From contig DATKZB010000062.1 of NCBI GenBank assembly GCA_035528235.1, positions 1 to 16,750 of the forward strand: 16,750 nucleotides of DNA, written 5' to 3'. The notes under the pieces were generated by a model, which saw only the letters and a list, made by a program, of their open reading frames with translations, made no database searches and was not told the origin of the DNA. Numbering within the stretch: position 1 is the stretch's first letter; each line of letters begins with the position of its first letter. Positions 12,559 through 16,750 of the stretch are shown here, one piece after another. Source of the stretch: DATKZB01 sp035528235. Lineage in GTDB: Bacteria > Planctomycetota > Phycisphaerae > FEN-1346. Made by a program: the position numbers and the translations under genes.

Positions 12559-13875
12559 ATGCCAGAGTCACACGAGGTGAGCCGTCGCAGTTTCCTGAAG
12601 CGTGCCGCGCTGGGCGCCGGTGCTGCGCTGCTGGGCCCCGCCGTCGTCCGGTCCTCGGCCCGGGGGGCCGACGGGGCCGTCGCACCGAGCGAGCGCATCG
12701 TCATGGGCGCCATCGGCGTGGGCGGCATGGGCACCGGTAACATGCAGAACTTCCTCGGGAGCGCCGACGTCCAGTTCGTGGCCGTCTGCGACGTGGACGA
12801 AAACCACCGCAACCGGGCCAAGAGCACCGTCGACGGCCGTTACGGCAACCAGGACTGCAAGACGTACATCGGTTTCCGCGAGATGATCGGCCGCGGCGAC
12901 CTCACGGCCATTTCCCTGGCCCTGCCCGACCACTGGCACGCCATCCCCGCCATTGCGGCCGCGCGGGCCGGCATCGACATGTACGGCGAAAAGCCCCTGG
13001 CCCGCAGCATCCGCGAGGGCCGGGCCATGGCCAACGCCGTCCACCGATACGGCCGCGTCTGGCAGACGGGGTCGTGGCAGCGGTCGGTCGGGCACTTCCG
13101 CCGGGCGAGCGAACTCGTCCGCAACGGCCGCATCGGCAAAATCAGCCGCGTCGAGGTGGGTCTGCCCACCGGCGGACGCAGCGGACCCGCCAAGACGGCG
13201 GCCGTCCCGCAGGGCCTCGACTGGAACCTGTGGCTGGGCCCCGCGCCGTGGCGGCCGTACTGTCACTTCAGCGGGTCGAGCGTCCACTTCCACTGGCGGT
13301 GGATACTGGATTACTCGGGCGGCCAGCTGACCGACTGGGCCGGCCACCATATCGACATCGCCCACTGGGGCCTGGGGCTGGACACCACCGGCCCCGTCGA
13401 GGTTCAGGGCAAGGGCGAGTACCCCGACGACGGCCTCTACAACGTGCCCATGTCGTACAAGTTCACCTGCAAGTACGCCAACGGCATCGAGATGGTCGTC
13501 GCCAACGACCGCCAGGTGCCCAACGGCATGGGCCCCACGTGGTACGGCGAAGGCGGCAAGTGGATCCACGTGAACCGCGGCGGCCTGCGGGCGTCGGACC
13601 CGGCCATCCTGCGCGAACAGATCGGGCCCGACGAAATCCACCTCTACAACTCGAACAACCACCACCAGAACTTCCTGGATTGCGTCAAGAGCCGCAAACC
13701 CACCATCACCGAGATCGAGATCGCCCTGCGATCCATCAGCGTGGCCCTGCTGGGCGAGATCGCCATGCTCTCCGGACGCAAGATCAAGTGGGACCCCGAG
13801 AAGGAAGAAATCCTCGGCGACGGCGGCGCCAGCGCCCTCTTGGGCCGGTCGTACCGCGAACCGTGGCACCTGTAA
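12559..13875 (+). CDS. Tat-exported Gfo/Idh/MocA-family oxidoreductase
   Basis: A 438-residue protein with AGAGGAG 8 nt before the ATG. The N-terminus has a twin-arginine signal (SRRSFLKRAA, R9-R10) and a hydrophobic stretch to ~30. The NAD(P)-binding Rossmann domain starts with MGAIGVGGMGTGNM (49-62) and has AVCDVD after strand 2. The family's EKPLA motif is at 144-148, with K145 the usual catalytic lysine. The C-terminal alpha/beta domain has DWNLWLGPAPWRPY, WRWILDYSGGQLTDWAGHHID (247-266 region, substrate-pocket D/H) and GEIAMLSGRKIKWDPE. These enzymes oxidise or reduce sugars and cyclitols, or reversibly hydrolyse glycosides via keto intermediates. The Tat signal implies export already folded with bound cofactor. 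Substrate is unknown; the ThuA-domain neighbour hints at keto-sugar chemistry. Confidence 0.9.
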   Translation: MPESHEVSRRSFLKRAALGAGAALLGPAVVRSSARGADGAVAPSERIVMGAIGVGGMGTGNMQNFLGSADVQFVAVCDVDENHRNRAKSTVDGRYGNQDCKTYIGFREMIGRGDLTAISLALPDHWHAIPAIAAARAGIDMYGEKPLARSIREGRAMANAVHRYGRVWQTGSWQRSVGHFRRASELVRNGRIGKISRVEVGLPTGGRSGPAKTAAVPQGLDWNLWLGPAPWRPYCHFSGSSVHFHWRWILDYSGGQLTDWAGHHIDIAHWGLGLDTTGPVEVQGKGEYPDDGLYNVPMSYKFTCKYANGIEMVVANDRQVPNGMGPTWYGEGGKWIHVNRGGLRASDPAILREQIGPDEIHLYNSNNHHQNFLDCVKSRKPTITEIEIALRSISVALLGEIAMLSGRKIKWDPEKEEILGDGGASALLGRSYREPWHL

Positions 13876-13910
13876 CCCGACGCCGGACCGAACGAGAATC
13901 GCATGCCCAA

Positions 13911-14098
13911 TACTACAACGCCACTTGGGCACAGAGCAGCCGCTTGGGAATTCAACCGTGGGCCGCCATCAGGCTGTAGCGCGGGGGTTTATCCCCCGCG
14001 GGATCCTGCGCGGGGGATAAACCCCCGCGCTACGGCGCGTAAGTTTCGTTAATGCAAGAGGTTGCGTTCATTGCGGCGCAACAAGTGGCGTTGTAGTA
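13911..14098. mobile_element. MITE-like element with 17-bp terminal inverted repeats
   Basis: TACTACAACGCCACTTG (13911-13927) recurs as an exact inverted copy at 14082-14098. If the outermost TA is a target duplication, the inverted repeats are CTACAACGCCACTTG and the insertion is a TA-targeting one, as in IS630/Tc1-type elements. It has no reading frame of its own and encloses a large nested hairpin. Its right end is 29 bp before the ATG of the HEAT-repeat gene. Confidence 0.55.
13976..14033. repeat. BIME-like double hairpin with GTAG/CTAC ends
   Basis: Perfect 25-bp inverted arms (13976-14000 and 14009-14033) flank an 8-nt loop. Each arm is itself a hairpin: CGCGGGGG, loop TTTAT, CCCCCGCG. 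The whole starts with GTAG and ends with CTAC, the arrangement of two REP units in inverted orientation. Confidence 0.8.
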
Positions 14099-14127
14099 CT
14101 AACCCGCAAGATGCGAAAGGAAATACG

Positions 14128-16452
14128 ATGCCCATCCGACTCTCCGCCGTCGTCCTGGCCACCCTGGCCGCCCTGGTCGCGCTGACCGCACTCGCGCCCG
14201 CCGCGCGGGCCGCGGAGGCCGATGCCTATGCGGCCATCCTCACGTATGAACTCGGCGAGGGCCAGAGTCGCAAGCCCATGGCCGCCATTGAGGAGGAGAT
14301 CCGCGCGGCCACGCCCGAGCAGTCGGCGGCCATCGAGGGCAAACTCCTCAAGGCCCTCACGAACCCGCGGGCCACGTACGGGTGCAAACAGTGGGTCTGC
14401 CGCATGCTCCGCCGCATAGGCACCGACAACTCGGTGCCGGCCCTCTCGAAACTGCTGGCCGACAAGCAACTGGCCCACATGGCCCGTTTCGCCCTCCAGC
14501 ACATGCCGGGCGAGAAGGCGGCATCGGCCCTTCGCGCCGCCCTGACCCGGGCCGGCGGCGACCTGAAGATCGGCCTCATCAGTTCCCTGGGCACCCGCCA
14601 CGACCGCCAGGCCGTGCCGGAACTGGCGAAACTCGTCTCCGGCGCCCACGCCCCCACGGCCGAGGCCGCCATCTCGGCACTCGGACAGATCGGCGGCGCC
14701 GAGGCCGTCAAGGCCCTCCAGGCCGCCACCGTCGCCAAGACCCTCGAACCGCTTCGGGCCGACGCCGTCCTGATGGGCGCCGACGCCATACTCGCCGAGG
14801 GCGACGCCGCCGGCGCCGCCGCCATCTATCGCCAGATGGCCGCCGAGGGCAGCCCCGTCCTGGTCCGCCTGGCCGCGTTCCGCGGTCTGGTGCTGGCCGA
14901 CAAGGAAAAGGCCATCCCGACGATCCTGCCGCTGATGAAAGACAAGAACGAACAACTCCAGCGTGCGGTCGGCTCGTTCCTGACCGAGATGCCGGGCCCC
15001 GCCGTCACGAAGGTCCTGGCCGAGCAGTTGCCCACGCTGCCGCCCGGCGGCCAACTGGTCGTCCTGGGCGCCCTGGAGACCCGGGCCGATAAGACTGCCG
15101 CGCCCGCCGTCGCCAAGGCCGTCGAGAGCAAGGACGACGCCGTCCGCATCGCCGCCGTCAAGGCCCTGGCCACGCTGGGCGACGCCTCCAGCGTCGACGT
15201 GCTCACCCGCGCGGCCGTGGCCGAGACCGACGTCGGCAAGGCCGCCACCGAGGCCCTGGGCCGCCTCTCCGGCGAGGGCGTGGCGCAGGCCGTCGTCAAG
15301 ATGCTCGACGCGAGCGAGCCGGGTGTCCGGGCCAAGGCCGTCGAGGTCGTCGCCCTGCGCAAGGAAGCCGCCGCGCTGCCCGCCGCCATGAAGGCCACCG
15401 CCGATGCCGACGCCGGCGTCCGCGTGGCCGCCATCAAGGCCCTGGGCGTTCTGGCCGGCGGAAACGAACTGCCGAAACTCATCGACCTGCTCGTGGCCGC
15501 CAAGACCGACGGCGAACGCGCGGCACTGGAGCAGACCGTGGCCTCGGCCGCCGGGCGGACACCGGGGTCCGAGCAGACCGCCCCCATCGCGGCCGCGCTG
15601 CCCAAGGCCGCGACGTCCGCCAAGGCGAGCCTCATGACCGTGTTGGCCCGCGTCGGCGGCGACGACGCCATGAAGGCCGTCCAGGGCCAACTCACCGCCC
15701 CCGACGCCGAGGTCAAGAAGGCGGCCATCCGGGCCCTGGCCGAGTGGAAAGACGCCTCGCCGATGCCGGTGCTGCTGAACATCGCCAAGACCGACGCCTC
15801 GGCCGCCAACCAGGTGCTGGCGCTGCGCGGTTACATCCGGATGGCGTCGGCCGCCGAGCCGGGCCGTGCGGATGAAGCGTCCACCAAGATGCTGGCCCAG
15901 GCCATGGCCATCGCCAAGCGTCCCGAGGAGAAAAAGGCCGCGCTGGCGGCGCTGCCGAAGTTCGCCTGCGACGAGGCCCTGAAACTGGCCGAGTCGTGCC
16001 AGCGGACGCCGGGCCTGGAGGCCGAGGCCGCCCAGGCCGTCAAGGCCATCCGAAGTGCCCTCGTGACGACCAAGATGCGCGTCTCGGCCGAACCGAACAA
16101 CGGCGCCGCCCGCAACGCCGTCGATGGCAACAGCGGCACGCGGTGGGACAGCGGCCGGCCCATGAAACCCGGCGACTGGTTCGCCATGGACCTGGGCGCC
16201 AAGGTCACGGTCCGCTCGATCTTCCTCGACAACAACCCGTCGAGCCAGGATTGGCCGCGCACCTGGGAGGTCTACGTCTCCGAGGACGGCAAGAACTGGG
16301 GCCGGCCCATCGCCAAGGGCAAAGGCAGCGGGCAGGGCACGAAGATTACGCTGACCCGGCCCGTCCAGGCGCGGCACCTGAAGATCGTCCAGACCGGGTC
16401 GAGCGACTCCTGGCACTGGTCGATCCACACGATGCGGCTGGAGACCGAGTAG
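14128..16452 (+). CDS. Secreted HEAT-repeat protein with C-terminal discoidin (F5/8 type C) domain
   Basis: A 774-residue protein. The ATG at 14128 has AAAGGAAA just upstream and is followed directly by a signal peptide (VVLATLAALVALTALAPAARA, cleavage ~28), so the earlier in-frame ATG at 14062 is rejected. Residues ~60-640 are Ala-rich helical HEAT/PBS-lyase-like repeats, e.g. VPALSKLLADKQLAHMARFA, AVPELAKLVSGAHAPTAEAA and DDAVRIAAVKALATLGDAS. Residues ~647-774 form an F5/8 type C domain: NAVDGNSGTRWDSG, GDWFAMDLGAKVTVRSIFLD, WPRTWEVYVSEDGKNWG, and ARHLKIVQTGSSDSWHWSIH. Discoidin domains bind carbohydrate or anionic surfaces, and HEAT arrays serve as protein scaffolds. The combination, exported beside ThuA and oxidoreductase genes, suggests a carbohydrate-tethered scaffold; this is inferred. 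Confidence 0.9.
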   Translation: MPIRLSAVVLATLAALVALTALAPAARAAEADAYAAILTYELGEGQSRKPMAAIEEEIRAATPEQSAAIEGKLLKALTNPRATYGCKQWVCRMLRRIGTDNSVPALSKLLADKQLAHMARFALQHMPGEKAASALRAALTRAGGDLKIGLISSLGTRHDRQAVPELAKLVSGAHAPTAEAAISALGQIGGAEAVKALQAATVAKTLEPLRADAVLMGADAILAEGDAAGAAAIYRQMAAEGSPVLVRLAAFRGLVLADKEKAIPTILPLMKDKNEQLQRAVGSFLTEMPGPAVTKVLAEQLPTLPPGGQLVVLGALETRADKTAAPAVAKAVESKDDAVRIAAVKALATLGDASSVDVLTRAAVAETDVGKAATEALGRLSGEGVAQAVVKMLDASEPGVRAKAVEVVALRKEAAALPAAMKATADADAGVRVAAIKALGVLAGGNELPKLIDLLVAAKTDGERAALEQTVASAAGRTPGSEQTAPIAAALPKAATSAKASLMTVLARVGGDDAMKAVQGQLTAPDAEVKKAAIRALAEWKDASPMPVLLNIAKTDASAANQVLALRGYIRMASAAEPGRADEASTKMLAQAMAIAKRPEEKKAALAALPKFACDEALKLAESCQRTPGLEAEAAQAVKAIRSALVTTKMRVSAEPNNGAARNAVDGNSGTRWDSGRPMKPGDWFAMDLGAKVTVRSIFLDNNPSSQDWPRTWEVYVSEDGKNWGRPIAKGKGSGQGTKITLTRPVQARHLKIVQTGSSDSWHWSIHTMRLETE

Positions 16453-16477
16453 GCCGCCGCGGCTTGTTCCGCGCCCC

Positions 16478-16504
16478 GTTTAGCCGTCGCCGGCACGGCG
16501 ACGG
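16478..16504 (+). repeat. GTTTAGCC-footed hairpin, copy a
   Basis: GTTTAG precedes 9-bp arms CCGTCGCCG (16484-16492) and CGGCGACGG (16496-16504) around GCA. It is inverted relative to the pair at 16536-16594. Confidence 0.6.
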
Positions 16505-16535
16505 GAACGGCCGTCGAGCATCCATCGGCACAACA

Positions 16536-16594
16536 CGCGGGCGTACCGCCCGCGGCTAAACGACAACACGCGGCCGTACCGGCCGCGGCTAAAC
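16536..16594 (-). repeat. GTTTAGCC-footed hairpins, tandem copies b and c
   Basis: Two hairpins 33 bp apart: CGCGGGCG-TAC-CGCCCGCG (16536-16554) and CGCGGCCG-TAC-CGGCCGCG (16569-16587), each followed by GCTAAAC (GTTTAGC on the minus strand). The stems differ by one compensatory pair (G-C against C-G). Confidence 0.7.
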
Positions 16595-16615
16595 CGGCGC
16601 CGGCGGCCACGGCTA

Positions 16616-16750
16616 GAGCAGTTCACGTTTGGATGTAGCGTGTGCCGATAAGAGTAGGCATGGAAACCTACTCGATAGATCTGCGGGAGCGTGTGGTGCG
16701 GGCGTGCGATGAGAGCGTGCACACGCACGAGGCGATCGCCGCGACGTTCG
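16616..16750 (+). mobile_element. IS630-family insertion sequence, left end (truncated by window)
   Basis: A TA (16614-16615) precedes GAGCAGTTCACGTTTGGATG, a likely terminal repeat, 44 bp before a transposase start. IS630 elements insert at TA. The right end is outside the window, so the boundary is inferred. Confidence 0.5.
16660..16750 (+). CDS. IS630-family transposase, N-terminal 30 residues
   Basis: The visible residues METYSIDLRERVVRACDES and then HEAIAATF match the start of the IS630-type helix-turn-helix (pattern YSxDLRERVVxA...IAxxF) that binds the terminal repeats. The DDE catalytic domain lies beyond the edge. There is no strong ribosome site (AGAGTAGG). It is the only transposase visible in the window. 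Confidence 0.8.
   Translation, partial: METYSIDLRERVVRACDESVHTHEAIAATF

Noticed and set aside
11845..13875. Upstream extension of the oxidoreductase frame to 11845
   Set aside because: The added residues overlap the ThuA gene in another frame and are Arg/Pro-rich. The Tat signal and ribosome site fix the start at 12559.
12568..13932. 454-codon antisense frame over the oxidoreductase
   Set aside because: No recognisable domain, Asp/Val/Gly-rich shadow composition, opposite a well-supported gene.
14068..16428. 786-codon open frame antisense to the HEAT-discoidin gene
   Set aside because: Low-complexity Gly/Arg/His-rich translation with no domains; it is an effect of strong GC bias at third positions opposite a gene with a clear signal peptide and domains.

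Overview
The window is GC-rich and codes densely on both strands. Its gene types are typical of Planctomycetota, most likely a Phycisphaerae-like lineage: a GAF-HlyD adaptor next to a PqqD/M50-type membrane protein, a DUF3467 protein, a ThuA-domain protein, a Tat-exported Gfo/Idh/MocA oxidoreductase, a secreted HEAT-repeat/discoidin protein, and many GTAG-footed palindromes. This placement is inferred from gene content; no phylogenetic marker gene is present.

Layout. (1) Positions 1-3008, minus strand: a DUF3467 protein, then a two-GAF/HlyD membrane-fusion protein, then the start of a PqqD-like/M50-like membrane protein that runs off the left edge. This is a probable envelope or peptide-handling export unit. 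(2) Positions 3323-4836, plus strand: one amidohydrolase with a likely sigma-70 promoter and REP-like palindromes in its 5' leader. Its stop codon lies inside a repeat copy. (3) Positions 4935-9894, minus strand: the most interesting locus. In transcription order it holds beta-rich secreted subunit A, paralogous subunit B, a three-domain Ig-like chaperone-like protein, a short lipoprotein secretin and a TPR lipoprotein. The last three genes overlap by 4 nt (ATGA, GTGA), so they are almost certainly co-translated. I propose a surface-fibre or secretion system in which a secretin takes the place of an usher. (4) Positions 9895-11440: a debris zone. It holds a duplicated subunit leader with a codon-like substitution pattern, a decayed subunit start, a terminator, a truncated third subunit on the plus strand, and palindromic repeats. 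(5) Positions 11441-16452, plus strand: ThuA protein, Tat-signal Gfo/Idh/MocA oxidoreductase and HEAT-discoidin protein, a probable exported carbohydrate-processing set. Its two intergenic gaps are filled by a 47-bp tandem repeat and by a MITE-like element containing a large nested hairpin. (6) Positions 16453-16750: a second hairpin repeat family with a compensatory base change, then the 5' end of an IS630-family element that runs off the right edge.

Two themes recur. One is a candidate undescribed subunit/chaperone/secretin export locus with repeated subunit duplication and decay. The other is heavy colonisation by small palindromic elements, including one read in frame inside the chaperone-like gene and one that supplies a stop codon. 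No rRNA, tRNA or CRISPR array was found.
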